Assembly: GCA_016630905.1 (NCBI GenBank)
Contig: WBMQ01000001.1
Location: 2,046,001 to 2,110,000 of the forward strand
DNA length: 64,000 nt
Source of the DNA: Capillidium heterosporum
Lineage: Eukaryota; Entomophthoromycota; Entomophthoromycetes; Entomophthorales; Capillidiaceae
Direction: 5' to 3'
Below are positions 51,151-64,000 of the stretch, piece by piece. Each line of letters begins with the position of its first letter. The stretch's first letter is position 1. The translations under genes and the position numbers were made by a program. Below the pieces are notes generated by a model that worked only from the letters and a program-made list of their open reading frames with translations, searched no databases and was not told where the DNA came from.

Positions 51151-52142
51151 ATGTCAGTAAAGAATAAGCTGCAACAAGCTTACAGAACCTTTCACTACAA
51201 ATTCAACGACTTGGAAGGGAAAGATACCAGCCAAATTATCCATAGAATTTTAGGCCTACAACTCGTACTTACTAGATGGGGTATCGAAGCTGCCATATGT
51301 GGTGCTGATAAGGTGAACAGTAATTCTTGTTTTTAAAGTTGATGTTTATATATTTTAGTCGATAGGTTTGCTTCAGCCAAGCATAGTTTAGATGCCACTT
51401 TACAAACTTTAGGTCAAGACAAATTGTTAACTGCCCAATGCTTTACACCTAAGGAATTGGATCTATTGAAAACAAAGGCCTTAGGTACTTGGCATAAAGA
51501 AAATGACATCTACGAACTCGATGGCCTGTGGGAGCAGTTCGGTAGCTTTTCGTTATATCACTAAACCTAACAAAACTATTAGGTGTCCTGCAGTACATCA
51601 TCAGCCTTCAACCTAATTTACCCCAGCCTTGGCAACGGTTCAACCAGAGCTCTCTCTTCCAATCCACAAATATCCAACCCAAAAACTACGAGACGATACT
51701 AAATTTCATAAATACTACCAACTTCCAATTCCAATCTGAAGAATCCATCGTAGCGGCTATGGGTAAGACCGAAGTTTGGTTCTGGCGTGCCCAAGCTCAA
51801 AGCTTACTTTCTATAAATAAGCTCCACCAACAGATCTTTGAGGATAGTGAACCTATCCCAAGCAGTTTAGACGATACTATTAATGAGTTGCCTAATTCAA
51901 TTACTTTGTCAACGGAACGGGCCGCCAAGTTGAACTACTTGGAACCTAGTTCCGATGGCAAAGATTTCTTGGTTGAAGTTGGTGATAGAAAAGTCAAGTA
52001 TGGCGATTTGGAGGAGGATTGGTTGGAACAGTTGAAGATTATTGCCATTAATCGGAAGCATGCCTTTGATTATCTGTTGAAGGATACCGAGCTAACCGAT
52101 GTCAATGAACCTTTGACCGATCTACCCGAGACTCCTCTTTAA
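51151..52142 (+). CDS. DUF4272-like protein
   Basis: Three exons: 51151-51319, 51359-51541 and 51583-52142, with introns of 39 and 41 nt, giving 303 residues. The first intron must use the GTAATTC donor, not the GTGAAC eight bases earlier, to keep frame. Features reminiscent of the DUF4272 family (PF14094) are an N-terminal TSQIIHRILGLQLVLTRWGIEAA helix, then FTPKELDLL, DGLWEQFGVLQYII and AMGKTEVWFWRAQAQ. A C-terminal II.INRKHAFDYLL block is like the R..A..WL end of that family. Function unknown. The family match is from memory of the pattern and could be wrong; the gene itself looks real. Confidence 0.5.
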
Positions 52143-52800
52143 TTATTAAAGATAGTATTATATTTTTATTTTATATAGTTTTTTAACTGGTTGCCCAAGT
52201 TAATTTCAGCAAGCTGGTACATAGGCCTTATATTGATAATATTGATTTTATTAAGCTTAATCAATGTTTGGCAATTCCTATATATTTTTATGGTGTCTCT
52301 AATCGACACACCATCAATGCTGATATTTGTAAGTTTGTTAAATAAAATGGTGTATCCCTTAATCTTCAAATTCTAAGAAAATAAAAAATACATAAGCATG
52401 TAATTCTAGTTAAGCAGGTGTAACAAATGTAAAAAAACATAAAGAAGATCGTTGCTTACCTTTACTTGTATTGTAATTCCCAAAGACAAAGATATACCGA
52501 TTCCATCAATAGCAGCTCTCTGTATATCAGCAAGTTGGAAGCCCAATCTAAAAATCAACTTTTGAACTCGAACAAATATATTAGGGAATTTCAATTAAAC
52601 TAAACTATCGAGCCTGATATTGTATTTTAAAATTGTCTTCCAATGTATATTGTCAAAGGAGGTGCTAAAGAAATTAAATTCCACATGGTGACAAGTATTT
52701 AATGTTAAGATGAAGTTGAATATGGTAGTGTCGAAGGTACTCCAATAGTCGGCCTTAAATCTTTTTAGTTTGAGTAGTTGCTTTAATTCAAAACCAAAGC
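52143..52800. other. intergenic, nothing recognised
   Basis: AT-rich spacer between the DUF4272-like gene and the minus-strand LRR relic. No coding signal recognised. Confidence 0.5.
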
Positions 52801-53802
52801 TTGTGAAGCTGTACTAAATCTTTCAAGTTGTAGAAGCTATTGGATATAGATTTCAAGGTAGGTACATAGCTGTAGCTGCCAAAGCTGATTAATAGAGATT
52901 TTAGATTGGTAAAATTGCCAATAAATGGTGGGCTGATAGTCTCATAGAAAAAACAAGATTATTGGGATTAGGCCATGGCTTTCTAAATATTGGGTTGAGT
53001 GCTTTTTTGTGGCAACCAGATTCCAACTTATATATATTGAGCCTGTAGTTTGGATTAGTCAGATACTCCATGAAACGGCCTTGCGAGTCGATATAAAATG
53101 TCAACTGAATAACCTTCTTGAACCTAACTAGCTTTGAATTTATTTGAAGGTCAGCATTGTTATTGATAGTAAACTTCAGAGCCTTCAAGTTAGGAAAGTT
53201 GAAATTGATGGCTTCGAAAAAACTGGAGTGGGAGTTGATAAAACTTATCTCTGATCAAGCCAAATTTAGGTTGATACATCTATCTATAAACTTTGTAAAC
53301 TCAAAATTATCGATTAACAGCTTGTCTAGATAGATTAGAAGGTTGATGTAGAGGAGTAGGTCAAACATAGAAAGAAACTTAAACTAACAGCTAGAACTTT
53401 AACTTTCTAATGGCTTTGCATTGACTAAGTTGCTCATAGTCTCTTGAGAAAATTCATGGGAGGCTAAGTACTTTGCGATAAGTGTTCAAATTGATAGTTA
53501 CAAAGGTTGTAGTCCTCATTTAAAACTTGGATATTGGTTACAGTACCTGTTGAAATATTTGTCAATTACGAAATTGGCACTTCAACTGATGAGTCTCATC
53601 TGCATTTTCCGTAATATATCGCTAAGAATAGGTAAGGATGGACTAGCTCATAAAAGATTCGGTTCTGGACCGATAGCTTGAATAGAGATGCTGCATTTAA
53701 ATGCTTATCACCTCCTCTTGGATTTATAAGTATAGATATTCGAGTTGACATCTTAATAAGCTTTCTCCTAATTTTTGAGCAAAGTATGTTGCTCAGCTTC
53801 AA
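52801..53802 (-). pseudogene. decayed F-box/LRR relic, minus strand
   Basis: Minus-strand translation gives separate LRR-like pieces broken by stops and frame shifts. A possible F-box-like N-terminus (ASLFKLSVQNRIFYELVHPYL) lies near 53700. A repeat reading NSHSSFFEAINFNFPNLKALKFTIN is at about 53150-53240. A 95-codon remnant (VIQLTFYIDSQGRFM, YRLNIYKLE) lies at 52901-53188. The FFEAIN.N.P.L.AL core is the same as FFEMIN.N.P.L.SL in the plus-strand relic at 42.8 kb. A dead or dying member of the same family is inferred. The ends are approximate. Confidence 0.5.
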
Positions 53803-53829
53803 AGTTCCAAGTTATGAATGAGTATTGAC

Positions 53830-54600
53830 AAATTTTGATTGTTCTGATTACTAAAAATTCATATATAATGGCACAATCTCAGAATGTATTGGCAGTGGGT
53901 TTCTAAGGTTTCAGAAGGAAATTATAGCATTTTTATATAAATTTAATAGAATCAAGTAGTCTTATATTTACTATTATACTATTTAAAAGATATTTGTAAA
54001 GCATTAAACGCATAAATAATATATAAAATTATAGCTATATAAAGCTAAATTTAATAAAAATAGAATACTGAAGCTAATATTATCAATGAATAAGTTTTAT
54101 AATGAAGCTTGAAAGGTTTCTTTAGAAAATCAACTTAACAATCTTTTTAGTTAGCTAAAATCTAGCCTAAAGCGTGTAATAACTAATAGTATAAATTAAA
54201 ATAGTATTATTTTATTAAAATAATTAAAAAGCTTTAGTAGATAGAACAGCTTTATAACTATTTTTGGCTATAAATCAAAAGTTAAAAAGCTGATAAAGAA
54301 AAATAATACAAGAAAACAAATAAAAAGGAATTGGATTTATAGCCTTATTAAAATTATAATAGCTAAGACTATTATAACTATTATTAAAGGTAATAATTGT
54401 ATTTAAAATAATAAAATTTTTAGGTTTATACTACTATTTATAAGTAGCTATCTATTAAAAACTAATAAACTATATTATTTATATCTTTTAGATTAGCTTT
54501 TTTACTATTTTTTAATTAAATATTATATATCTTATTTTATCTAATATATATTTCTAATGCCATTTAATATTAAAAGTATATAGCTTATTACAATTAGTTA
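53830..54600. other. extremely AT-rich block
   Basis: Composition drops to nearly pure A/T with many TA steps, unlike ordinary intergenic DNA here. A broken frame rich in Lys, Ile and Asn runs through 54220-54560. This could be an old mobile element eroded by mutation, or simply low-complexity DNA. No terminal repeats or transposase motif recognised. Confidence 0.4.
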
Positions 54601-54827
54601 TACTCTTGTAGTAAATGTTTTAACATCCTTGGAAGGTCGAGTTTACTATCAATTATTTATGGTTATAGTAAGCTAGTTTTGAAAGAATTGAAAAGTCACC
54701 AAAGTGCAAACCTGAATCAATAGCTTCCCATTTTCCCAGCTATTTAGACACTCACCCAAATTTCTAAAAATAGATCGGGTCTATAAAGTTACGAATTTGC
54801 ATCTTCATCTACTTTACTTGCAACAAG

Positions 54828-56696
54828 ATGGCTGAGCTTAACCAAGTAAAGAAGACATTGAATGAAGTCTATGACAGTAGCGACTTGACGTACCAGATAG
54901 AGCAGGAGACTTTACAGATCGAAAAGCTAAAGACCAACCTTAAGTTAAGCAACGAACTCAGCTTAAAAGCCATCCACACATTAAGCTCATTCGACGACCG
55001 ACTAACACAGTTGGAAACTTCCATCTTACCCATCCAAACGGCAACTTTGAAGTTAACACAGCTCAACCTGAATGTAAACAAGACCTTCGACACATTGGAG
55101 CAGCTTATAAAGTACATTGAGATAGCCAACAAAGAAGAGGCTTTCGTACTAGCTGGACCCAAAGATAAGAAAATTGAAGACTACCTAATTTCGGTTTCCA
55201 AGTTAACTAAGGTGAAAGAGTATTTAGACAAAGCCCAGCTGAAAAGTTCGACTAAACAGCAAAACCAAATAGTTCAAGTGTTGAAGGTCAGCTTGCAGCA
55301 CCAGAATAACTGGTTCCTAAACTGTTTACAAGGTATATCTCAACCTCTACCCTATGATACACCCGATGCTAGTTTAGTAGTTTCCACCGAAGCTATAGAC
55401 AAGTTGAAGCTGATAAAGAACTCTATAGTGACTACCGAGCTCCAACTGAACAAAGTCGTCTCTGACCAACAGATCCAAACTTTAGTCAAGGTACGCAGCC
55501 AATTTCTCTTGAACAGCTTTCAAAGTGTGGCCAAAGCATCCAATCCCAACATGGATTACAAGTCTACCGGGTCCACCTATCAGAAGGGGTCGTGTCCCTT
55601 CATCATCTACAGCCAAGAATTGACGCGGTTCCTATTCAAGGAGCACTTGTTCCTAGGCCAGCTGATGCAAGGTAAAGATCTCACTATGACCTACAACCAA
55701 ACTGTAAGTACGCCCTTACAGCAGTATTTGGATACTGGGGAACAATTAGTTACATTTGCCAAGAAGGATCTCCACAACGAAATCTTCCTACTTTTCGACA
55801 TCTTGGAGAACCTACTGGAAAACAAAGTCAAGTACCAAAAAATCTACAAGCTGGCCGAAAAGAACGATAGTGGGTATAATAACTTGGTGCAGTCCATAAA
55901 CACTACTTTGACCAAATCGTTCCCTGCCTTTTTAGATGACATCAAGTCGGCCACCACCAAACCTACCGCATTATCTACCGATGGTACCGTGCATGAGATG
56001 ACTTCGGGCGCCATCAACTTCATACGTCGCCTCATCGACTACCCCAACACCGTGGAGAAAGCGTTGCAAAATCTGACGAGCCAGCCCTGCCTGCAGACGG
56101 TCTCCACTAAGAACCCCTCCCTATCCACCATATATTTCACCAATGTTATCGACGCTTTGATTACCTTCAACGAAACAAAATCCAAAGGATACAAGCCTAC
56201 TTTATCCGCCTTGTTCCAAGCCAACAACTATTACTACGTCCTTACCTCCATCCAGCAAGCTTTAGATAATTTCATAGAGCCCAATCTGATCACCAAATTG
56301 GAGAAACTCATCGACAAGGCTCTATTACAGTATCACGAGTCCTGGAAACCTTGTTTAGAGCCTTTGACTGATACCAACCTCACTAGGATCCCTATCAACA
56401 ACAGTGGTAAGGCCCAATTGAGTTCCAACGAACGCTCCAACGTCAAAGAGAAGTTCAAATTGTTCAATCTACATCTAGAAGAGCTGCAAAAGAGCCAGAA
56501 GAGTTTTACTATCTACGATCAGCAGTTGAAGGTTAAAGTAATTGATCAAATTTTGAAGATTCTGGTGCCACTATATATGCGGAATGTCGATAGGTTTAAG
56601 AGTACCGAGTTCTCTAAAAATCCTGAAAAGTATATCAAGTTCGATAAGGTAGGCCTGGAAAATGTTGTCAAGAGGTTCTTCGATTCAGCTAGTTAA
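54828..56696 (+). CDS. EXO70: Exocyst subunit EXO70
   Basis: Exocyst component that tethers secretory vesicles to the plasma membrane through Rho GTPases and PI(4,5)P2. Intronless, 622 residues, the usual fungal length (yeast 623). The N-terminal helical region (MAELNQVKKTLNEVYDSSDLTYQIEQE) leads into helical rods. The conserved AINFIRRLIDYPNTVEKAL and the C-terminal VPLYMRNVDRFKSTEFSKNPEKYIKF block are Exo70 signatures. The start is the first ATG in frame, after an AT-rich leader. Confidence 0.93.
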   Translation: MAELNQVKKTLNEVYDSSDLTYQIEQETLQIEKLKTNLKLSNELSLKAIHTLSSFDDRLTQLETSILPIQTATLKLTQLNLNVNKTFDTLEQLIKYIEIANKEEAFVLAGPKDKKIEDYLISVSKLTKVKEYLDKAQLKSSTKQQNQIVQVLKVSLQHQNNWFLNCLQGISQPLPYDTPDASLVVSTEAIDKLKLIKNSIVTTELQLNKVVSDQQIQTLVKVRSQFLLNSFQSVAKASNPNMDYKSTGSTYQKGSCPFIIYSQELTRFLFKEHLFLGQLMQGKDLTMTYNQTVSTPLQQYLDTGEQLVTFAKKDLHNEIFLLFDILENLLENKVKYQKIYKLAEKNDSGYNNLVQSINTTLTKSFPAFLDDIKSATTKPTALSTDGTVHEMTSGAINFIRRLIDYPNTVEKALQNLTSQPCLQTVSTKNPSLSTIYFTNVIDALITFNETKSKGYKPTLSALFQANNYYYVLTSIQQALDNFIEPNLITKLEKLIDKALLQYHESWKPCLEPLTDTNLTRIPINNSGKAQLSSNERSNVKEKFKLFNLHLEELQKSQKSFTIYDQQLKVKVIDQILKILVPLYMRNVDRFKSTEFSKNPEKYIKFDKVGLENVVKRFFDSAS

Positions 56697-57257
56697 ACGT
56701 AATGTAGGGATGGTTTAAACTTTATAGGCTTTTCAATAGCTTTTATCTTGGAATTATTTTAACATCTTTAAGTATAATTTTCAGTAGAATGGATTTATCC
56801 ATTCAAATTGAATTAGCACGAATCAGTTATATAGTTTAAAAAAGTGAACTTTACACCAAATATCATTCCTTTTACCAATAGCTTTAATATTTCAATAGTT
56901 GAGTGTACATTGCTCATGCTTCAATATACCTATCTTTTTATAAATGTAAAGACAAGCCAAGGTTAATCTATCGGTTCACTTTTAAAGGAAACCAAAGAAT
57001 CAAAGTTCCTCTCAACGACTTATGTCCTCTAACCTATTTATCCAAAATTCAATGACGTCTTGATAAAAACCCGATCCCAGCTAGATTACCCTATCAGATA
57101 CATCGAATAGCCATTCACATAGAAAATACGTCATCTTCCAATTCAAATAGTTCAAGAATCCTAATTCTACCTTTCCCAATTTACATAAAACCCAACACGA
57201 CGACGAATAAAGCTAGAGCCCAAGAGCTAGAACATCAAAAAAAGAATTACCAACAAA
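56697..57257. other. intergenic, nothing recognised
   Basis: Same-strand spacer between EXO70 and AP-3 mu. No exon or regulatory motif recognised. Confidence 0.55.
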
Positions 57258-59068
57258 ATGATCGACTCCATATTCCTAATAAATATAAACACCAAGTAAA
57301 TTTAAACTTTCCTACCTAGGTTGACTTCTTTTTAAATAGTCAGGTCATAGTCCAAAAGCATTTTAAAGGGTTGGTGCATGCCAGCATTATCGACAACTTC
57401 TTAAAACAAGCAGAACCCAAGGTTACTAGCTTTACTAACCAGTACCTTTTGAACTTTATAACATGGGAGAGTGTACGGTTCTTGGCAGGTTTCTACGACC
57501 GATGGTAACGTTTATTTATTTTTACATTTTTATTTAATGGAAACTGAATAGTATCTCCCAGTGCCGTTATCGAATTCCTGTATCAATTCTTAGAAACCTT
57601 AAAGTTGTACTTCAAAGATGTTAGCGAATTTACTATTAAAGAAAATTTTGTCTTAATTTACCAGGTAAACTCCTCTTTTTAGCATTTTAATAATCTCCCC
57701 TCAAGCTACTGGAAGAGATGATAGATTTCTCCAACATCAATTTAACTGATACCAATGGACTGTTAAATTTGCTACCACCACCTACCTTGTTAACTAAAGT
57801 TTTGGCTCAAGTTGGTATTCCCAAGTAAGATACTTTCTCTCTTCCATTTTCTAATTTATATGTTTTCATTTTAAAAGAGAGCTAGATAAAAAGGGAAACC
57901 CAGTAGCCAGTTCTAGCCTACATTCAGTGCTATGGCGGAAACCAGGGGTTCGGTACACAACCAATGAAATCTACTTTGATATCGTAGAAGAGATCGATGC
58001 CATTGTCAACAAGTAATATATTTAAAATAAGCAAGTAGGTTTACATTTACTTTTAGCTCTGGGAAGTTAGTGTTTGGGGAGATCGTTGGTACCATCTTAG
58101 TAAACGCTAGGCTAACTGGTACACTATTTTTAAAGTAGGCTGGTAGTAACTTTTATTATTTTTGAAATGTAGGGATGCCCCAATTGAAAGCTTCTTTCAA
58201 CAGCTTCAAGCAGCTTACCGACTACACTTTTCACCCCTGTGTCAAGTAAAGCTTTGTTAGACCTAATAGAGGAGCTAATGTACCAAAAATATAGGAGCAG
58301 CAACTTTAAGCTAGATCCCACTTTAAATTTCCTACCTCCTGACGGTCATTTCAAACTTATGACTTACAGGTACTTTTATATTTTGCATACGGCTTGTCAG
58401 TGGAATCTAAATTACATTTTTATCTTTAAAGGGCGCTATTGACCAAACCCAATCAACTTCCGCTAACTTTAGTGGCCCGTTGTAACCCCACTCCAACCGG
58501 TGGTAAAATACTACTTTACTTATAAAAATTGAACTTTGGTAGGAAAATTCGAATTTACGGTGCGCTGCCACCAACCCATCGAAACGTTGACTTTCAAAAT
58601 GGATCTAGCTTCCAACACCACCAATATAACTGGCCATGCCTCCCTAGGTACTTTCCAGGTGGAAACTAAGGTAAGGATACCCTCTCTCTTCCTTACCTAA
58701 CATTTCTTTATTATTTTCATTTAGACTATGATTTGGAAGTTAACCAAACCTAAGCCCAACACCTCCTACAGCTTCACTGGGTCCTACAACAGGTAAAGTA
58801 TCTTTCCTATTTTCGACTAACAATAACTCGATGCTTCTAGTACCAAAAGTCAAAAGTTGACACCGGCTGTCTTAGTCAACTTCGTATTACAGAACCAGAC
58901 ATTGACTGGGTTGAAGGTAGATAGCTTACAGCTGGTATCAAGTGAGAACTACAAGCCTTACAAGGTAATTTTTTACACTTGAAGTACATTTAGATGCTGA
59001 TATTAAAATCTTAATTTTAGGGAGTTCGTAGTATGACACGATCGGGTCAATTTCAAATCCGTATATAA
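57258..59068 (+). CDS. APM3: AP-3 adaptor complex subunit mu
   Basis: Medium chain of the AP-3 coat that sorts cargo from Golgi or endosome to the vacuole. Heavily split by about 11 introns (about 40-60 nt), giving about 420 residues. N-terminal longin domain: MIDSIFLINI, then after the first intron QVIVQKHFKGLVHASIIDNF. The linker holds SLHSVLWRKPGVRYTTNEIYFDIVEEIDAIV, a mu-subunit signature. The C-terminal MHD has TGMPQLKASFNSFKQ, FHPCVK and FLPPDGHFKLMTYR, and ends YKGVRSMTRSGQFQIRI. Similarity to AP-3 mu exceeds that to AP-1/2 mu, notably the MI.S.FLIN start and YKPYKGVR..T.SG.FQIR end. Spans 57258-59068 from the first ATG. Confidence 0.88.
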
Positions 59069-59870
59069 AGTATTTTAGATGGGATTAAAGTTTAGTTTGT
59101 CCGAATGTTCTATCTTGTTGTCCTTTTAGATGTACTTTACGTTAGATTTCATGCTATTATCCTGCAATAGAATCTACCTACAGTTTATAAATGTAGTTAG
59201 ATGCTGCTGTAGTTTGTATATCAATATAAGTTCATTTCACAGAAACTTTAGTTACTATATCTTTTCCTATTTTAAAAGAGTTGTAAAGCTTTTAGTAATA
59301 ATAAATGATTGCATAATATTCAAAAGTTGTATAGTTTAATATACATTAGGAATTAAAACACCTTATTTTCATATATCATAAATATTCAGTAGGGAAATGA
59401 TCAAAGTAAAGGATATTAGTCTTCAAAAATAATTTGAAGTGGTATTGAAAAATATACCTGGAAGCTCTAATCATCCCTTTCGATACATTTTGAATCTTAT
59501 AATCTAAAGCTGTATGCTTTTACATTTGTATACATTCAATGCATATGCCAATTAATTTTTAAATATATTGAAACTAAGAGTAGATTTAGCTTGTCGATGA
59601 AAAGATAAACAACGAGTGCTGATATATCAAGTCTGGACAATTAAATATGTTTATCAACTATGTAAACAAACATATGAAAAGTTCCAATACTCGCTTACAT
59701 TATAGTTTCACCTAAATTCCCAAAAAAACTATAGCAGTCTTTTCTAAAAAACATATTAGCAGTAGCAACAAAATAAACTTTGTAAGAATTCATACGTTGT
59801 ATATGAAAATAAAACCTAAAACTTTACTTCCCCAATCCCTTCAAAAACATTCGAACACAACTTTCCCATC
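59069..59870. other. convergent intergenic
   Basis: AT-rich spacer between AP-3 mu and V-ATPase B 3' ends. One 69-codon frame at 59130-59339 has low-complexity content. Nothing recognised. Confidence 0.6.
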
Positions 59871-61851
<1,981 letters not shown>

Positions 61852-62844
61852 CGTTCAATTTACTCTTAGTTCAATAAGCCTATTTTATGAGATAAACCTT
61901 TTCTAGCTTCCACTTTACAGCAGCTAAAAATAAACTTACGTCATTGGGTAAACCTCAATTGATAGGGAGATAATTGAAGCGATGGCTAAATTATAAAGTC
62001 CAATCAGTCATCGAGCTGCTAAACTATTTGGAGGAAAGTGTTGAAGTTGCAGTTGCTGCAATTGAGAGGTTTATGGAACTGAACCTGGATCAGATGGAAT
62101 GGAAGAGTTGGGATGAGGCAAGAAAGTTCGGATGGGAGGTACTAAACAGACGGTATATGGCTTAATATATTAGAGTACTCGTCTTTATATTTTGTAGGTT
62201 TGGAGTCCTTTCTCAATGAAATAGCTTTTAGTGACCTCCAAAGTAAAATTTTACCCGGGAAACAAAGGATTTTTGGCTTCTTAGTGATGTTGAATTCACT
62301 ATAAACTTTGGATTAGGAGGTGCCTACAAAATATATCACCTTTACCTACATCATCTATAAACCCTACTTTCAATCTATAAAGCAATATTAAAGCAGAATT
62401 TAGTACTAAATTTCACTTTAAATTAATGCCATACAAACTTTTAATTTGAGCCAAAGGGGACAAACTGCTACCACAATGGTAAGCCCATGGCAATTCTATA
62501 AAATGAACCGATATCAGCTATCAACCAAAGAGCGTAGTGCTAATCCTAACTTATATCTTGGAAATATTTACTTCATATTCGCACAATATATATTGGATAG
62601 ATGATCCAATAATCGTTATCCTATAAATCCAACATAAGGTGATGGAAATAGCTTTCCCAAGCTATCGGCACCCATTCCATCCTTTAAAATATTCTCCAAG
62701 TCAAATTAATACCCCTGGTAACGACATTGAAATTTCAATGCCAGCATCTCACGTTGATTACTAATGGGTTTAATATTAGAAGTAATGCTGAAAGTCAGGG
62801 GTACAGGTGGTTTACCTTCACAGATCCAACCAAGTTAAACAGCA
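61852..62844. other. intergenic with one possible small gene
   Basis: Upstream of V-ATPase B (divergent) and of the DJ-1-like gene. It contains the open frame described at 61974-62165. No other signal. Confidence 0.5.
61974..62165 (+). CDS. possible small helical protein, unknown
   Basis: A 63-codon frame, KRWLNYKVQSVIELLNYLEESVEVAV through WKSWDEARKFGWEVLNRRYMA, with amphipathic helical character and codons like real genes. It starts with TTG, so an upstream exon would be needed. A possible intron (GTAAACC donor near 61940, GGCTAAAT branch, AAG acceptor) leads into it, but no ATG-containing exon is found. A donor near the end (GAGGTACTAAACAG) could also extend it. Unconfirmed. Confidence 0.3.
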   Translation: MKRWLNYKVQSVIELLNYLEESVEVAVAAIERFMELNLDQMEWKSWDEARKFGWEVLNRRYMA

Positions 62845-62852
62845 TATAAATA
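62845..62852 (+). promoter_or_regulatory. TATA-like element of DJ-1-like gene
   Basis: TATAAATA 99-106 bp upstream of the preferred ATG (62951). A second TATAAAAG at 62905-62912 lies too close to the first ATG (62918) to serve it, which favours the downstream start. Confidence 0.4.
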
Positions 62853-62950
62853 CATTAACCCCATAACGTACTAAAATCCGTCCATCTCCAAACTCAAGCA
62901 TCTGTATAAAAGCCAATATGTCCTATCAAAATAAAACAGCTACAAACATC

Positions 62951-63685
62951 ATGTCACAATTAATCCACTTTCTAATCCTATCTTTAAACTTCCTATATAT
63001 CACTTCAAGCCAAGGCCTACCTCCCATTACCTTAAAACCCCACTACAGAGTCGCCTCCATAGTCTATGACAAGTTCACTTTGACTGACCTTATAGGTCCC
63101 ACCGAAGTGTTTGGTATACTGGCTACCAACTTTACCCAAGTTATCGTCGGTAAGGAAGCCAAAGCCAAAGTAAATCCTACTGTCAAAGGGTTCTACTTTG
63201 AAACTGAGCTGTCTTTGCAGGAAGCCGCTACTTTAGAGGATTCCCAAAAATTCAATATGGTAGTCATCCCAGGCGGTACTGATGGTACATTAGCAGCTCG
63301 TAATGACCCTAGCTTTATTTACTATCTCACCAAACTGATTTCCAAATCAGACATAGTACTTTCAGTATGCACAGGGTCCACTATCTTGGCCCAAACTGGC
63401 GTCTTAGATTACAAGGATGCTACTTCCAACAAAGTTTTGTTTTACGAATATACCAAACCCTTTGATAAGGTTAATTGGGTTTACAAAGCTCGATGGGTCC
63501 ACAGTAAAGATGGAAAGTATGTTACTTCATCGGGAATTTCGGCTGGTTACGATGCTGCCTTGTATATCACTAGTAGGATCTTTGGAAAGGTTAAAGCAGA
63601 GGCGGTAGCTAAAACTTTGGAGTTTAATGCTATATGGAATTCTGAAAATGATCCTTTCGCCGTTGATGAGAAGAAGGTTTATTAA
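62951..63685 (+). CDS. Secreted DJ-1/PfpI family protein
   Basis: Intronless member of the DJ-1/PfpI (glutamine-amidotransferase-like) superfamily, 244 residues from the ATG at 62951. An upstream in-frame ATG at 62918 adds 11 residues but puts a TATA motif almost on the start, so the later one is preferred. Residues 1-21 (MSQLIHFLILSLNFLYITSSQ) form a signal peptide, so the protein is likely secreted or vacuolar. The nucleophile Cys140 is in VLSVCTGSTILAQTGVLDYKDATSNK. A downstream RWVHSKDGKYVTSSGISAGYDAAL block resembles isonitrile-hydratase and PfpI-like enzymes. Family activities vary (hydratase, amidase, glyoxalase), and the reaction here is not determined. Confidence 0.85.
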   Translation: MSQLIHFLILSLNFLYITSSQGLPPITLKPHYRVASIVYDKFTLTDLIGPTEVFGILATNFTQVIVGKEAKAKVNPTVKGFYFETELSLQEAATLEDSQKFNMVVIPGGTDGTLAARNDPSFIYYLTKLISKSDIVLSVCTGSTILAQTGVLDYKDATSNKVLFYEYTKPFDKVNWVYKARWVHSKDGKYVTSSGISAGYDAALYITSRIFGKVKAEAVAKTLEFNAIWNSENDPFAVDEKKVY

Positions 63686-64000
63686 ATTAAGTAAATTGTT
63701 TTTGATTATAATCATGTTTCTTTTAATTACTGTAAATCTTTTATAGTTCCTGTACCTTACTTTTTCAAGTTATAGTTTAATATTTTTTATACTTTACAAT
63801 AAAGTAATCCATGTTTCCATTTCAAGGCCTGGGAACCGTCAACCTAAAAACATAATAAAATTCAAAAACACAGCCTACTATAGCCTATTAACCGAGTTGA
63901 AGGTTAACAGATTAATGTATGTGAAGGTCCTCAATTTGAAACCATTCCAAAGTTTATATCTCGCCAGAAGCAAAGCTTCAGATCTACGGCTACAAGGCAG
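63686..64000. other. intergenic at window end
   Basis: AT-rich 3' flank of the DJ-1-like gene. Nothing recognised before the window ends. Confidence 0.6.

Overview
This is a nuclear chromosome segment from a fungus. Nearly every gene is interrupted by very short spliceosomal introns (about 33-75 nt, mostly 36-50). They have GTAA/GTAC/GTAT/GTAG donors, CTAAC/CTGAC/CTAAT-like branch sites just before the 3' end, and TAG/CAG (rarely AAG) acceptors. Fungal hallmarks are a Sho1-type osmosensor, a FUSC/aromatic-acid-exporter-like membrane protein of the Bre4 type, a fungal Munc13 (Ync13-like) protein and a DIC1 carrier. Coding DNA is moderately GC-rich and intergenic DNA is very AT-rich. Genes rare or missing in budding yeast (a DNAJC12-like J protein, an FKBP25-like prolyl isomerase, pyroglutamyl-peptidase I) and decayed F-box/leucine-rich-repeat relics fit an early-diverging lineage, perhaps Entomophthoromycotina. 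That placement is inference only.

Layout, left to right. 0-10.6 kb: MAPEG protein, Sho1-like SH3 protein, OST1/ribophorin I, a PA-domain single-pass membrane protein, a DNAJC12-like co-chaperone and the ER Hsp70 LHS1/HYOU1. 11.7-26.5 kb: casein kinase 2 alpha, eIF2B beta, a Munc13-type protein, cytochrome c, eIF5A and serine palmitoyltransferase LCB2, separated by gene-poor gaps up to 2.3 kb. 28.7-40 kb: dense block with elongin C, dicarboxylate carrier, KRI1, poly(A) polymerase and the FUSC-like protein. 40-46.3 kb: gene-poor, with a decayed LRR relic. 46.3-52.1 kb: UNC93-like MFS transporter, pyroglutamyl-peptidase, FKBP25-like isomerase and a DUF4272-like protein. 52.1-54.8 kb: a second LRR relic and an extremely AT-rich block. 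54.8-64 kb: EXO70, AP-3 mu, V-ATPase subunit B and a secreted DJ-1/PfpI-family protein.

The genes are mostly housekeeping and do not form one pathway. Loose themes are the secretory pathway (OST1, LHS1, LCB2, Munc13, EXO70, AP-3 mu, V-ATPase B) and gene expression (eIF2B, eIF5A, PAP, KRI1). I found no convincing new multi-gene system. The points most worth checking are apparent reading-frame breaks in KRI1 and in the UNC93-like transporter, two related LRR relics 10 kb apart in opposite orientation, a 21-nt microexon, a run of small perfect hairpins, and animal-like chaperone and isomerase families in a fungal genome.
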